Positions 1 to 8,923 of a stretch of DNA of 64,000 nucleotides are shown piece after piece. Location: the NCBI RefSeq assembly GCF_021431925.1, contig NZ_CP090371.1:1054001-1118000 (forward strand). The letters run 5' to 3'. The stretch is from Halobaculum sp. CBA1158. Lineage in GTDB: Archaea; Halobacteriota; Halobacteria; Halobacteriales; Haloferacaceae. Made by a program: the position numbers and the translations under genes. Each line of letters begins with the position of its first letter. The first letter of the stretch is position 1. The notes beneath the pieces are model-generated. The model searched no databases. It was not told where the DNA came from and saw only the letters and a program-made list of their open reading frames with translations.

Positions 1-1
1 C

Positions 2-1843
2 GGGGTCCGCGTTAGCGTCGTCCTCCCGGCGTACAACGAGGAGGACACCATCGAGTCGACCGTTCGGACGACCGTCGAGGCGCTGGAGGGGTTCCTTCCG
101 CGCGACGCGTTCGAAGTCATCGTCGCCGAGGACGGCTGTGACGACCGGACGCCCGAGATCGCCGACCGGCTGGCCCAGGAGGACGTCCGGGTCAAGCACT
201 TCCACAGCGACCGCAGGCTCGGTCGCGGGGGGGCGTTGGCGCTCGCGTTCGAGCGCGCCGCCGGCGACACCCTCGTCTACTTCGACACGGACCTCGCGAC
301 GGACATGCGTCACCTGGAGGAACTGGTGGCCCAGATCGAACGCGACGGCTACGACGTGGCGACCGGATCGCGGTGGATGCCGGGCGACGAGGCCGACCGG
401 CCGGCCAAGCGCGGCGTCCCCTCGCGAGGATTCAACGCCCTCGTCCGGACGATGCTGGGGTCGCGGCTGCGCGACCACCAGTGCGGATTCAAGGCGCTGT
501 CGCGAGAGGCCTTCGAGGAGCTGAACGACGCTGTGGAGGACAAGCACTGGTTCTGGGACACCGAACTGCTCGTGCGCGCTCAGCGGCGCGGCATGCGCGT
601 CGCCGAGTTCCCCGTCGACTGGGAGCCGAAGGGCGACTCGAAGGTCGACCTCGTGCGCGACGTGTTCGGCATGGGCAGTCAGATCCTCCGGCTGTGGTGG
701 CAGCTGTCGGTGTCGCCGCGGATCACCCGGCGGAGAACCGTCGCCGCCGGCGTCGCCCTGACGGTGGCCGCGCTCGCGCTGATGACGGTGTATCTCGATC
801 CCTCGGCCGTGCTCGATGCGTTCCGCGACGCCGACCCCGTGCCGGTGGCGGTCGCGACCGTCGTGTACGTCCTCTCGTGGCCGCTGCGGGGGCTTCGCTA
901 CCGCGACATCCTGGACGAGCTCGGCTATCGCGAGCGCGTGAGCTTCCTCACGGGCGCGGTGTTCATCAGCCAGACCGGGAACCTCGTGTTCCCCGCACGC
1001 GCCGGCGACGCCGTCCGCGCGTACGTGCTGAAGGCCCGCCGCGGGATCCCGTATCCGACGGGGTTCGCGTCGCTGGCGGCCGAGCGCGTGTTCGACTTAC
1101 TCACGATCACAGCGATGGCGGGGGCCGTGCTCGCGGGGCTGCTCGCGACCGACGGGACCGGCGCGCTCGCGGCGGCCGTCTCGACGAACGTCCCCGGGGT
1201 CCCGCCCAGCGCGATCGCGAGGGCGATGCAGGTCTCGGCCCTCATCGGCGTTGTCGCCGTGCTCGCGCTGCTGTTCATCGTCGCCACCGCCCGAAGCGAC
1301 CGCAACTACGTCCGCGACGTGATCGCCCGCTTCTCGGAGGACAGCTACGTCGAGTACGTCGTCGGCGTGGTCGAGGAGTTCGCCGCCGGCGTCCAGACCG
1401 TGGCCGGCACCCGTGAGTCGTTCCTCCGCGTGGGCGGCGTCTCGGTGATCGTGTGGACGCTCGACGTGATCACTGCGCTGCTCGTGCTCTCGGCGTTCGG
1501 CGACGCCACGGCGGCGATGACGACGACCCAGCTCGTCGTCGTCGGCTTCTTCGCCGTCTCCGTCGGCAACCTCGCGAAGGTGCTCCCGCTGTCGCCCGGC
1601 GGCGTCGGCCTGTACGAGGCGGCGTTCACCGTGTTCGTCGTCGGCCTCGGCGGCGTCCCCGCGGCGGTCGCGTTCGCCGCGGCGGTGCTCGACCACGGCG
1701 TGAAGAACCTCGTCACGGTCATCGGCGGCGTCGCGTCGATGATCGGATTCAACGTCTCGCTCACCGCCGCCGTCGACGAGACCGACGAGATCGACGAGTC
1801 CGAGACGGACCTCGAAGGCGCGGAGTTCACCGGCGACGACTGA
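2..1843 (+). CDS. AglD-like glycosyltransferase with C-terminal flippase-like membrane domain (5' end missing)
   Basis: The reading frame is open from base 2 and the true start lies before the window; 613 residues are visible. The first ~215 form a GT-A family 2 domain of dolichyl-phosphate sugar transferase type: VVLPAYNEED near the N terminus, an FDTD metal/sugar motif near residue 96, and QCGFKALS further on. From about residue 245 there are many membrane segments of the lysylphosphatidylglycerol-synthase/UPF0104 type, including SPGGVGLYEAAF. Haloferax AglD, which charges dolichol phosphate with a hexose for N-glycosylation, has this architecture. The family call is firm; the exact sugar and lipid are inferred. 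The protein ends in an acidic tail. Confidence 0.88.
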   Translation, partial: GVRVSVVLPAYNEEDTIESTVRTTVEALEGFLPRDAFEVIVAEDGCDDRTPEIADRLAQEDVRVKHFHSDRRLGRGGALALAFERAAGDTLVYFDTDLATDMRHLEELVAQIERDGYDVATGSRWMPGDEADRPAKRGVPSRGFNALVRTMLGSRLRDHQCGFKALSREAFEELNDAVEDKHWFWDTELLVRAQRRGMRVAEFPVDWEPKGDSKVDLVRDVFGMGSQILRLWWQLSVSPRITRRRTVAAGVALTVAALALMTVYLDPSAVLDAFRDADPVPVAVATVVYVLSWPLRGLRYRDILDELGYRERVSFLTGAVFISQTGNLVFPARAGDAVRAYVLKARRGIPYPTGFASLAAERVFDLLTITAMAGAVLAGLLATDGTGALAAAVSTNVPGVPPSAIARAMQVSALIGVVAVLALLFIVATARSDRNYVRDVIARFSEDSYVEYVVGVVEEFAAGVQTVAGTRESFLRVGGVSVIVWTLDVITALLVLSAFGDATAAMTTTQLVVVGFFAVSVGNLAKVLPLSPGGVGLYEAAFTVFVVGLGGVPAAVAFAAAVLDHGVKNLVTVIGGVASMIGFNVSLTAAVDETDEIDESETDLEGAEFTGDD

Positions 1844-1925
1844 CGCTCCCGCGAGGATCAGATCTCTCGAGAGCGTGGATCGCCGCCGACCGCGAGAGCG
1901 AGAGTCCCCACCGACCGCGACCGCG

Positions 1926-2531
1926 TCACTCGTACAGACCGGTGACGAACGGTCCGAGCGCGCCCGCGACCGCGGTCCGGAGCGCGTCGGTCCGGTCGAC
2001 GCCGCCGGCGGTGAGCGCCCCCGCCGCGCCCTGTCGACGCGCCACGTCTGACTCCCCGAGCACGTCGTCCATCACCGGCCCCAACTCCTCGCCGTCGCGG
2101 ACGCGGTCGCCGATGGACGCCGGTAGCGCCAGCGACGGGCCGGCTCCGAGGCCGAGGCGGTCGCCGTCGCTGACGGCGGCCCACATCACGAGGAACAGGG
2201 TGTCGTCGCCGGCGACGGCGGACTCGCCGCCCTCGACGGCCGGTCCTCCACCCTCGGCCGCCGACCCGTCGCCGTCGAACGCCGCGACGCCTCCCTCGAT
2301 CCCGACGCCGAGGTCGTACGCTCCGTCGCTCGACAGGACCGCGTTCGCGCGGTTGACCGCACCCTCGCGGGTCTCAGCGGTTCCCCGCGGCTGTTCGGCG
2401 ACGCCCGAGGGGACGGGATGCGCCTCGACGACCGTCTCGTCGATCGTCTCGCCGACCCACTCCACGTCCGTCACCGCTCGCTCGGTCGCCGCGCGCTTCA
2501 CCGGGTTGCCGGAGCCGACGCCGATCTGCAT
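1926..2531 (-). CDS. Non-canonical purine NTP phosphatase (inosine/xanthosine triphosphatase, YjjX family)
   Basis: 201 residues starting MQIGVGSGNPVK, the nucleotide-binding N terminus of the YjjX/PRRC1-like ITPase family, which hydrolyses ITP and XTP to keep deaminated purines out of nucleic acids. GVGIEGGV and LFLVMWAAV follow the family pattern. An acidic glycine-rich insertion lies at about residues 88-115, making the protein slightly longer than the usual ~175. In-frame codons extend further upstream, but that part is low complexity and crosses a tandem repeat, so I start at the ATG ending at 2531. Confidence 0.8.
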   Translation of the reverse strand: MQIGVGSGNPVKRAATERAVTDVEWVGETIDETVVEAHPVPSGVAEQPRGTAETREGAVNRANAVLSSDGAYDLGVGIEGGVAAFDGDGSAAEGGGPAVEGGESAVAGDDTLFLVMWAAVSDGDRLGLGAGPSLALPASIGDRVRDGEELGPVMDDVLGESDVARRQGAAGALTAGGVDRTDALRTAVAGALGPFVTGLYE

Positions 2532-2560
2532 GGCCGGACGTTCGCGCGGTCGGACCTGTG

Positions 2561-2632
2561 TCTTGCCTTTCCGGTCCGTGTCTTGCTTTCCGGTCCGTGT
2601 CTTGCTTTCCGGTCCGTGTCTTGCCCTTCTGG
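2561..2632. repeat. Tandem repeat, 19-bp unit, about 3.5 copies
   Basis: The unit TCTTGCTTTCCGGTCCGTG occurs at 2581-2599 and 2600-2618. A 20-bp variant with one extra C precedes it at 2561, and a partial copy starts at 2619. The array lies just upstream of the minus-strand YjjX-type gene, in its presumed promoter/leader region. Confidence 0.85.
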
Positions 2633-2685
2633 CGACGAGTACTCCGCCCGCTCCGGTCCTCACGCGCCACCGCCGGACGCGAGGG

Positions 2686-2693
2686 TTCAAATA
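2686..2693 (+). promoter_or_regulatory. TATA-like box for the 2716-mre11-rad50 operon
   Basis: TTCAAATA is centred about 26 nt before the GTG at 2716, the spacing of a leaderless haloarchaeal promoter. It supports the GTG as the operon's first codon. Confidence 0.5.
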
Positions 2694-2715
2694 CTGAGCC
2701 GCGACCACACTCGGC

Positions 2716-3270
2716 GTGACCAGCGACCCCGGCGGCGACGCGGACGCGGATGCCGACAGCGACGCAGACGTCGATGTCGCCGCGGGGGCGGACGCGGATG
2801 CCGACAGCGACGCAGACGTCGATGTCGCCGCGGGGGCGGACGCGGGCGGCCCGGACGGGGTCGGCGCGGACGCGGTCCGTGCGAGTCTCCGCGCGCTCGC
2901 GTTGGATGACGCACCCGCCATCGGCGCGTCCGGCGGTGACGCCGACGCGGAGGGTGGAGACCGGAATCCGACGGTCGATCGGTCCCGGGTCGAGCAACGA
3001 CGGCTCGTCGCCGACGCGGAGGCGGCGATGTCGAGCGTCGAGCGAGCCGCCGCGTTCGCCGACTCGGGCGGGTTCGACGGCGTCCGCGAACTCGTCGGCG
3101 ACGGGACGGGCGTCGACGACACCCTCCGCCGGCGGGCCGAGCGCGTCCTCGACGGCCTCGCGGCGTACCGGACGGCACACCGCGAGGCCGTCGGAACGCG
3201 AGCCGTTCACTTCCACCCCGGTCACGACAGCCATATGCCGTGTGGGGAACAAGCCGGAGGCAATCGATGA
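2716..3270 (+). CDS. Hypothetical acidic protein leading the mre11-rad50 operon
   Basis: 184 residues from a GTG placed for a leaderless transcript. Residues ~10-42 are low complexity and contain a perfect 16-residue duplication from a 48-bp repeat (2743-2790 and 2791-2838). The rest looks helical and charged (RRRAERVLDGLAAYRTAHRE), and the C terminus carries VHFHPGH. I do not recognise a family. The stop TGA overlaps the mre11 ATG in an ATGA arrangement, so translation is probably coupled and a role beside end processing is possible, but nothing in the sequence proves one. Confidence 0.7.
   Translation: MTSDPGGDADADADSDADVDVAAGADADADSDADVDVAAGADAGGPDGVGADAVRASLRALALDDAPAIGASGGDADAEGGDRNPTVDRSRVEQRRLVADAEAAMSSVERAAAFADSGGFDGVRELVGDGTGVDDTLRRRAERVLDGLAAYRTAHREAVGTRAVHFHPGHDSHMPCGEQAGGNR
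2743..2838 (+). repeat. Perfect 48-bp direct duplication inside a coding region
   Basis: Bases 2743-2790 repeat exactly at 2791-2838 and encode a 16-residue Asp/Ala-rich unit twice. The exact identity, including synonymous positions, points to a recent duplication. Confidence 0.9.
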
Positions 3271-4562
3271 CGCGGATCATCCACACCGGCGACACCCACA
3301 TCGGGTACCGTCAGTACCACTCGCCCGAGCGGCGAGCGGACTTCCTCGACGCCTTCGAGCAGGTGATCGCCGACGCCGTGGCCGACGGGGTCGGGGCGGT
3401 CGTCCACGCCGGCGACCTGTTCCACGACCGCCGACCCGACCTCCCCGACCTGCTCGGGGTGCTGTCGGCCCTCCGCGACCTCGACGACGCCGGGATCCCG
3501 TTTCTCGCCGTCGTCGGCAACCACGAGTCGACGCGCGGCGGGCAGTGGCTCGACCTGTTCGAGTCCCTCGGGCTCGCCACGCGCCTGGGCTCGGAGCCGA
3601 CGGTGGTCGGCGACACGGCCTTCTACGGCCTCGATCACGTGCCGGAGAGCCAGCGCCACAAGTTGGAGTACGAGTTCGCGCCCCACGACGCCGACGCGGC
3701 GGCGCTGGTGGGCCACGGCCTGTTCGAGCCGTTCTCCTACGCCGACTGGGACACCGAGACGGTGCTCCGGGAGTCGACCGTCGACTTCGACGCGATGTTG
3801 CTGGGCGACAACCACGCGCCCGACACCGCGGAGGTCGACGGGACGTGGGTGACCTACTGCGGGTCGACCGAGCGCGCGTCCGCGAGCGAGCGCGACGGCC
3901 GCGGCTACAACCTCGTCTCGTTCGCCGGCGACGCCGACGGCGACGACGCGGTCGACGTCCGCCGGCGCGCGCTCGAGACGCGTCCGTTCGTGTTCGTCGA
4001 CGCCGAACTCGGCCCCGAGGAGGGGATCGACCGCGTCCGCGACCGCGTCCGCGAGCACGGGGTCGAAGACGCGGTCGTGATCGTCGAGGTGACCGGGGAG
4101 GGGGACCCGATCGCCCCCGCCGCAGTCGAGGAGTTCGCCGCCGACCGGGGCGCGCTCGTCGCCCGCGTCACCGACCGCCGGGAGGTCGAGACCGACGAGG
4201 AACTGTCCGTCAACTTCGCCGATCCGGACGCGGCGGTCCGCGAGCGCGTCGCCGATCTCGGGCTGTCGACGGCCGCCCGCGACGTGGACGACGTGGTCCG
4301 CGGGGAACTGGCCGACTCGAACGTCCGCGAGGAGGTGAGGCGTCGGCTCGAGGAGCGCCTCGACGAGGGCGCGCTCGCCGACGCCGTCGCCGACAGCGCG
4401 GGCGACCCGGGCGACCCGGACGACGCGACCGGGGGTGGGGTGGACGCCCCCGGCGACGCGGCGGCCGGCGACTCGTCATCTGATCAGGACGGAGTCGACG
4501 CCGCCGACGAGAGCGCCGACGCCGCCGGTGACGGCCAGCTCACGCTGGGTGATTCGCGGTGA
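3267..4562 (+). CDS. mre11: DNA double-strand break repair nuclease Mre11
   Basis: 431 residues. The N-terminal half is a calcineurin-like phosphoesterase with the expected metal ligands: [35 protein letters not shown] and LLGDNHAP. The C-terminal part is an acidic capping/Rad50-binding region ending in Ala/Asp-rich sequence. Mre11 with Rad50 processes broken DNA ends. The start ATG overlaps the stop of the preceding gene by three bases, and the stop overlaps rad50 by four, so all three genes are probably one transcript. A longer in-frame start at 3240 is possible, but [13 protein letters not shown] is the normal Mre11 N terminus. Confidence 0.97.
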   Translation: MTRIIHTGDTHIGYRQYHSPERRADFLDAFEQVIADAVADGVGAVVHAGDLFHDRRPDLPDLLGVLSALRDLDDAGIPFLAVVGNHESTRGGQWLDLFESLGLATRLGSEPTVVGDTAFYGLDHVPESQRHKLEYEFAPHDADAAALVGHGLFEPFSYADWDTETVLRESTVDFDAMLLGDNHAPDTAEVDGTWVTYCGSTERASASERDGRGYNLVSFAGDADGDDAVDVRRRALETRPFVFVDAELGPEEGIDRVRDRVREHGVEDAVVIVEVTGEGDPIAPAAVEEFAADRGALVARVTDRREVETDEELSVNFADPDAAVRERVADLGLSTAARDVDDVVRGELADSNVREEVRRRLEERLDEGALADAVADSAGDPGDPDDATGGGVDAPGDAAAGDSSSDQDGVDAADESADAAGDGQLTLGDSR

Positions 4563-7255
4563 GGTTCGACCGGGTTCGGCTGCGGAACTTCAAGCCGTAC
4601 GCCGACACCGACGTTCGGCTCTCCGACGGCGTCACCGTCATCCACGGCCTCAACGGCAGCGGGAAGTCGTCGCTGCTGGAGGCGTGCTTCTTCGCGCTGT
4701 ACGGGTCGCGAGCGCTCGACGGGACGCTCGGCGACGTGGTGACCAACGGGGCCGAGGAGTGCGAGGTCGAACTGTGGTTCACCCACGACGGCCGTTCGTT
4801 CAGCATTCGCCGAGAGCTGAAGCGCTACGGCGACCAAATCCAGACGACGACGTGCACGCTCGACTCCGACGACGAGGAGACCCACCGCGAGGGAGCGCGG
4901 GAGGTCCGCGAGTTCGTGGCCGACCTGCTCCGCATGGACGCGGAGGCGTTCGTCAACTGCGCGTACGTCCGGCAGGGCGAGGTGAACAAGCTCATCAACG
5001 CCACGCCGTCCGACCGCCAGGACATGATCGACGACCTCCTCCAACTCGGCACGCTGGAGGAGTACCGCGACCGCGCCGGCGACGCCCGACTGGGCGTCGA
5101 GGACGTGTTATCGGAGCGCCGCGGCGCGCTGTCGAGCCTCGCCGACCAGATCGACGAGAAGGAGGCGAAGGACCTTCACGCACGGCTGAACGACCTGCGT
5201 TCGAAGCTCTCCGAGTTGGACGAGAACCGGGAGCACTACGAGCAGCAGAAGGCGAACGCCGAGTCGACCCGAGAGGAGGCCCGCGCTGTGCTCGACGAAC
5301 AGGAGGACCGCCGAGAGGAGCTGTCGGAACTGGAGTCGGAGATCGAGGACCTGGAGGCGACGGTCCGCGAGGACGAGGCCGAGCGCGACCGCCTCGGCGA
5401 CCGCGTCGCGGACCGGCGCGACCGGGTCGAGGAGCTGGAGGCGACCCTCGACGAGCAACTGGCGGGCGTCGCGGTCGACGACGCGAAGCCCGAGACCGTC
5501 GACGCCCGACGAGAGACGCTGGACGAGCGTGAGGCCGACCTGCGGGAGGAGCTGCAGGAGACGCGTTCGCAGAAGAACGCCTACGAGACGCAGGCCGAGC
5601 GACTCGCCGAGCGGGCCGAGGAGGCCGAGTCGCAGGCGGCCGAGAAGCGCGAGCGCGCCGCCGACCGCGAGGGCGACGCGGAGGCGGCCGCCGAGACGCT
5701 CGCCGAGCGCGAGGAGTCGCTGGCGGAGCTGGAGGCCGAGCGCGAGGAGCTGGAGGCCGTCTTCGACGACGCCCCCGTTGACATCGGTGAAGCGGCCTCT
5801 CACCGGGAGTCGGTTCGCGAGGATCTCGACGACGTGCAAGCGGAGATCCGCGAGACGAGCAACGATCTCGCGGCCGCGCGCTCGACCGTCGAGGAGGCCG
5901 AGCGACTGCTGGACGAGGGAAAGTGTCCCGAGTGCGGACAGCCGGTCGAGAGCTCTCCGCACGTCGACAGCCTCGAGGACGACCGCGAGCGCGTCGCGAC
6001 CCTCGAGGCCGATCTCGAGGCCCTGAACGACCGGAAATCGGCGCTGGAGGAGTCGCTGTCGCACGCGGAGGAGCTGGTCGAGGCGGAGAACCGACTCGGG
6101 CAGATCGCCGACACTCGAGAGCTCGTCGAGGACGCGATCGAGGAGAAAGAGTCCGAGATCGAGGGGAACCGCGAGCGCGCTGCCGACCTGCGTACGGAGG
6201 CCGAGGAGCTGGAATCGACCGCCGAGCAGCGCCGTGAGGCGGCCGGGACGCAGACCGAGCGGGCCGAGGAAACGCGGGAGACCATCGAGGGGCTCGAGGC
6301 CGACCTCGAGGCGCTCGACGACGCTCGCGACCGCCTCGACGATCTGGCGTCGACGCGGGAGGCGCTCGACGAGGCCGAGGCCGACATCGAGCGACTATCC
6401 GAGAAGCGCGCCGAGGTCGCCGACAGGAACGAGGAGCGCCGGGAGTTCCTCGCCTCGAAGCGGTCCCGGCGTGACGACCTGCGGGAGGCGTTCGACGAGG
6501 AGCGCATCGAGGAGGCACGCGACCGCCTGTCGGAGGCGAACGACTACATCGAGCAGGTGAGCGAGACGCTGACGGAGTTGGCCGAGCGTCGCGACGAGCT
6601 CACCACCCGGATCGGCGGCATCGAGGCGGAGATCGACGAGTTGGAGGACCTCCGCGAGCGTCGCGACGACCTCGCCGCTCGCGTCGACGAGCTGGAGGCG
6701 CTCCACGAGGAGACCGAGGAACTGGAGGCGATGTACGGCGACCTCCGGGCCGAGCTTCGCCGCGCGAACGTCGAGAGCCTGGAGCGGATGCTCAACGAGA
6801 CGTTCGAGCTGGTGTACGGCAACGACGCCTACTCGCACATCGAACTCGACGGCGAGTACGAACTCACCGTCTTCCAGAAGGACGGCGAGCCGCTCGACCC
6901 CGAGCAGCTCTCCGGGGGAGAACGCGCGCTGTTCAACCTCTCGCTGCGGTGTGCGATCTACCGCCTGCTCGCGGAGGGGATCGAGGGCGCGGCTCCGACG
7001 CCGCCGTTGATACTCGACGAGCCGACCGTCTTCCTCGACTCCGGCCACGTCTCTCGGCTGGCGGACCTGATCGAGGAGATGCGCGGATTCGGGGTCCGCC
7101 AGATCCTCATCGTCAGCCACGACGACGAACTGGTCGCCGCCGCAGACGAACTCGTCAGGGTCGAAAAGGACCCGACCTCGAACCGCTCGACGGTCGAACA
7201 CGCGAGCGACCCGTCGCTGACGACCGTCGCGAGCGAACTGAACGCCGGCGAGTAG
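4559..7255 (+). CDS. rad50: DNA repair ATPase Rad50
   Basis: 898 residues from a GTG overlapping the mre11 stop (GTGA). The N terminus has Walker [10 protein letters not shown], then two long acidic coiled-coil arms flanking a zinc hook CPECGQPV near residue 456. The C-terminal lobe has the ABC signature [13 protein letters not shown], Walker [12 protein letters not shown] and a switch histidine in LIVSHDDEL. Rad50 dimerises through the hook and controls the Mre11 nuclease. Length and motif order are complete. It is the last gene of the operon. Confidence 0.98.
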   Translation: MRFDRVRLRNFKPYADTDVRLSDGVTVIHGLNGSGKSSLLEACFFALYGSRALDGTLGDVVTNGAEECEVELWFTHDGRSFSIRRELKRYGDQIQTTTCTLDSDDEETHREGAREVREFVADLLRMDAEAFVNCAYVRQGEVNKLINATPSDRQDMIDDLLQLGTLEEYRDRAGDARLGVEDVLSERRGALSSLADQIDEKEAKDLHARLNDLRSKLSELDENREHYEQQKANAESTREEARAVLDEQEDRREELSELESEIEDLEATVREDEAERDRLGDRVADRRDRVEELEATLDEQLAGVAVDDAKPETVDARRETLDEREADLREELQETRSQKNAYETQAERLAERAEEAESQAAEKRERAADREGDAEAAAETLAEREESLAELEAEREELEAVFDDAPVDIGEAASHRESVREDLDDVQAEIRETSNDLAAARSTVEEAERLLDEGKCPECGQPVESSPHVDSLEDDRERVATLEADLEALNDRKSALEESLSHAEELVEAENRLGQIADTRELVEDAIEEKESEIEGNRERAADLRTEAEELESTAEQRREAAGTQTERAEETRETIEGLEADLEALDDARDRLDDLASTREALDEAEADIERLSEKRAEVADRNEERREFLASKRSRRDDLREAFDEERIEEARDRLSEANDYIEQVSETLTELAERRDELTTRIGGIEAEIDELEDLRERRDDLAARVDELEALHEETEELEAMYGDLRAELRRANVESLERMLNETFELVYGNDAYSHIELDGEYELTVFQKDGEPLDPEQLSGGERALFNLSLRCAIYRLLAEGIEGAAPTPPLILDEPTVFLDSGHVSRLADLIEEMRGFGVRQILIVSHDDELVAAADELVRVEKDPTSNRSTVEHASDPSLTTVASELNAGE

Positions 7256-7296
7256 CGCGGCGGACGATCCGCTCGCTCGACGGTCCGATCGTTCGG

Positions 7297-7716
7297 CTAC
7301 GCGCGGAACCGATCCACGACGGTCACCGCCTCGTCGGTCGGCTCGTAGCCGCGTTCGCCGGCGACGGTCGTCTCCGCGAGCAGGCCGGCCGCGCGGAACT
7401 CCGCGAGCACCCCGTGGAGGTCCGACTCGCAGAGGTCGTAGGAGTCGAGCAGCGTCCGGACCGACAGCGGACCGCGGTCGACGAACTCCACGAGCAGTCC
7501 GAGCGCGCGCTCGTCGCGACACGCCAACACCGCCCGACGCACGTCGTTCGAGACCCCGGTGGCGGCCGCCGACAGCGGTGACTCCCCCTCCGTCTGGAGC
7601 CGGTCGTTCGGGAGATGTCGCTCTTCGCCGGTGGCCGGGTCGCGAACGAGACTCGACTCCGACGAGCGTTTCACCAACAGATATCGGGTGCCGTCGGCGT
7701 CCCGGACGGACTGCAT
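7297..7716 (-). CDS. Conserved haloarchaeal protein with C-terminal winged-helix-like region (DUF7346-like)
   Basis: 139 residues starting MQSVRDADGTRYLLVKRS. The first half reads like a small beta domain (SSLVRDPATGEERHL). The second half (AVLACRDERALGLLVEFVDRGP through VLAEFRAAGLL) resembles a winged helix of the phage-regulator type. From memory, haloarchaea carry a family like this downstream of rad50; the DUF number is a recollection. It converges on rad50 with 41 bp between. Upstream in-frame codons overlap the next gene, so I use the ATG at 7716. Confidence 0.72.
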   Translation of the reverse strand: MQSVRDADGTRYLLVKRSSESSLVRDPATGEERHLPNDRLQTEGESPLSAAATGVSNDVRRAVLACRDERALGLLVEFVDRGPLSVRTLLDSYDLCESDLHGVLAEFRAAGLLAETTVAGERGYEPTDEAVTVVDRFRA

Positions 7717-7765
7717 GAGCGAACGAAGCGCCCGAGTCCGAAAAGGCGTGTCGGTGGCCGGGCGG

Positions 7766-8272
7766 TCAGTCCTCCCCCGCTCGGACATCGCCCCCCGTCT
7801 CGGAGGCGTCGCCGTCGGGGTGAGCATCGATCGCGGCGTCATCGTCGGCGTCGCGCTCGGCTTCGGTCGGATCGTCGGCGTCGCCGACGCCGTCGATGTC
7901 GCGTCCGGCGTCCTCAGCACTCTCCGACCCGTCGGCGTCGCCGAAGCTGTCGCGACGCTCGAACGCCCGCACGGTCTGGTAGACGCGGATCCCGGCGAGC
8001 ACGCCGACGGCGGTCGCGATTCCGCCCCAGCGCCAGTCCCCCCGAAACCAGATCAGCATCGGGCCCAGCGAGACGCCGAACAGGGCCACGTTCGCGTACA
8101 GCACGGCCGCCACGAAGTGTCGCTGGATCTCGGGGTCGACGCTCTCGGGGTCGGGAAGCGAGTCCGCGGGGTTGTCGACCGACGGGACGGTGACTCGGGG
8201 GCCCCGCTCCTCGGCCCCGGAGGCCTGCCGTTCGAGGTCGAACAGCTCGCCGTCCTCGTCGTCTCCGAGCAC
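7766..8272 (-). CDS. Small membrane protein with acidic C-terminal tail (DUF7322-like)
   Basis: 168 residues from a GTG. Two probable membrane helices lie at about 54-73 (VAAVLYANVALFGVSLGPMLI) and 80-95, flanked by an acidic N-terminal region and a long Asp/Glu-rich tail (~100-168). DPEIQRHFVAAV before the first helix looks conserved. A TTTTGC box lies about 25 nt upstream on the minus strand. It is probably co-transcribed with the 7716 gene, 49 bp downstream. Function unknown; the DUF name is a recollection. Confidence 0.7.
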   Translation of the reverse strand: MLGDDEDGELFDLERQASGAEERGPRVTVPSVDNPADSLPDPESVDPEIQRHFVAAVLYANVALFGVSLGPMLIWFRGDWRWGGIATAVGVLAGIRVYQTVRAFERRDSFGDADGSESAEDAGRDIDGVGDADDPTEAERDADDDAAIDAHPDGDASETGGDVRAGED

Positions 8273-8420
8273 GACGGTCCGTATGCAAAGCGTCGCAAAA
8301 GGGTTGCCGGACCGCGAGCGGGCGGCGAGCGGTCCGTGGGTCGTTCGTGGTGGACGTGATCGGACGGCGGTCGATCCCGCGTGAGCGGAGAGCGACCTGT
8401 GAACGGTCGATCGTCGGGGG

Positions 8421-8591
8421 TCAGACGGCCTCGGTGAGGTTCACGGCCTCTCCCGCCTCGACCCACGCGAGGGGGTTCTCGGCGTCGTAGAACACCGTTC
8501 GCCCGTCGTCCTCGTACGCCTCGACCGTCTCGACGGCCTCCTCCGGGCGCGCGCCCGAGCGCTCCAACGGGGTATCGGTTGCGTGGGTCAT
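8421..8591 (-). CDS. Small conserved haloarchaeal protein (DUF7331-like), 56 residues
   Basis: The ATG at 8591 opens 56 codons ending in TGA at 8421. The core VEAYEDDGRTVFYDAENPLA followed by WVEA matches a small haloarchaeal family I recall as DUF7331 (a Tyr/Asp 'YEDDG..VFYDAENPLAW' core). A CATATACC box at 8618-8625 sits about 30 nt upstream on the same strand. Function unknown. The ordered core and the promoter make it a real gene despite its size. Confidence 0.72.
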   Translation of the reverse strand: MTHATDTPLERSGARPEEAVETVEAYEDDGRTVFYDAENPLAWVEAGEAVNLTEAV

Positions 8592-8617
8592 CTCCGGCGC
8601 GTGGTATGTGATGGCAT

Positions 8618-8625
8618 GGTATATG
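8618..8625 (-). promoter_or_regulatory. TATA-like box for the 56-residue DUF7331-like gene
   Basis: Read on the minus strand, GGCATATACC lies about 30 nt before the ATG at 8591, fitting a leaderless or nearly leaderless start. Confidence 0.45.
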
Positions 8626-8743
8626 CCTTTCCGTGGCGGTGTTCCTCGCGTTCGTCGCCGAGATCGCGGGAATCGACCGCTGCGTCGGATGCCCTCGCGG
8701 CGGCGTCACGCACGGGTCCTACGCCGGGGCTCGCGACCGGCGG

Positions 8744-8923
8744 CTACGACTCCGGCAGCGCGAACGCGTACAGCATCGCCCCGAGTACCGCCGCGAGTCC
8801 CAGCGCCGTCGCGACGGTACGGGTCGTTCCCCAGCCCAGGAGCGCGCCGGCGACGAGTGCGGTCACGAACGCCCCCGTGGCCCCCGCGAGCGAGCGTCCG
8901 ACTCTGCTGGATGGGAGCGTCAT
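8744..8923 (-). CDS. 59-residue two-helix membrane protein directly after the halocin-like gene
   Basis: The ATG at 8923 abuts the stop codon of the halocin-like gene (TAG at 8924-8926) with no gap and opens 59 codons ending in TAG. Two hydrophobic helices are visible, SLAGATGAFVTALVAGALLG and VATALGLAAVLGAMLYAFAL, joined by a short WGTTRT loop. The zero spacing implies co-transcription and translational coupling. A small membrane partner next to a bacteriocin could serve immunity or export, but that is inference from position only; I recognise no family. Confidence 0.62.
   Translation of the reverse strand: MTLPSSRVGRSLAGATGAFVTALVAGALLGWGTTRTVATALGLAAVLGAMLYAFALPES

Noticed and set aside
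1453-2697. Long plus-strand frame overlapping the glycosyltransferase end and the YjjX-type gene
   Set aside because: Arg/Pro/Ser-rich shadow frame without domain; conflicts with two supported genes.
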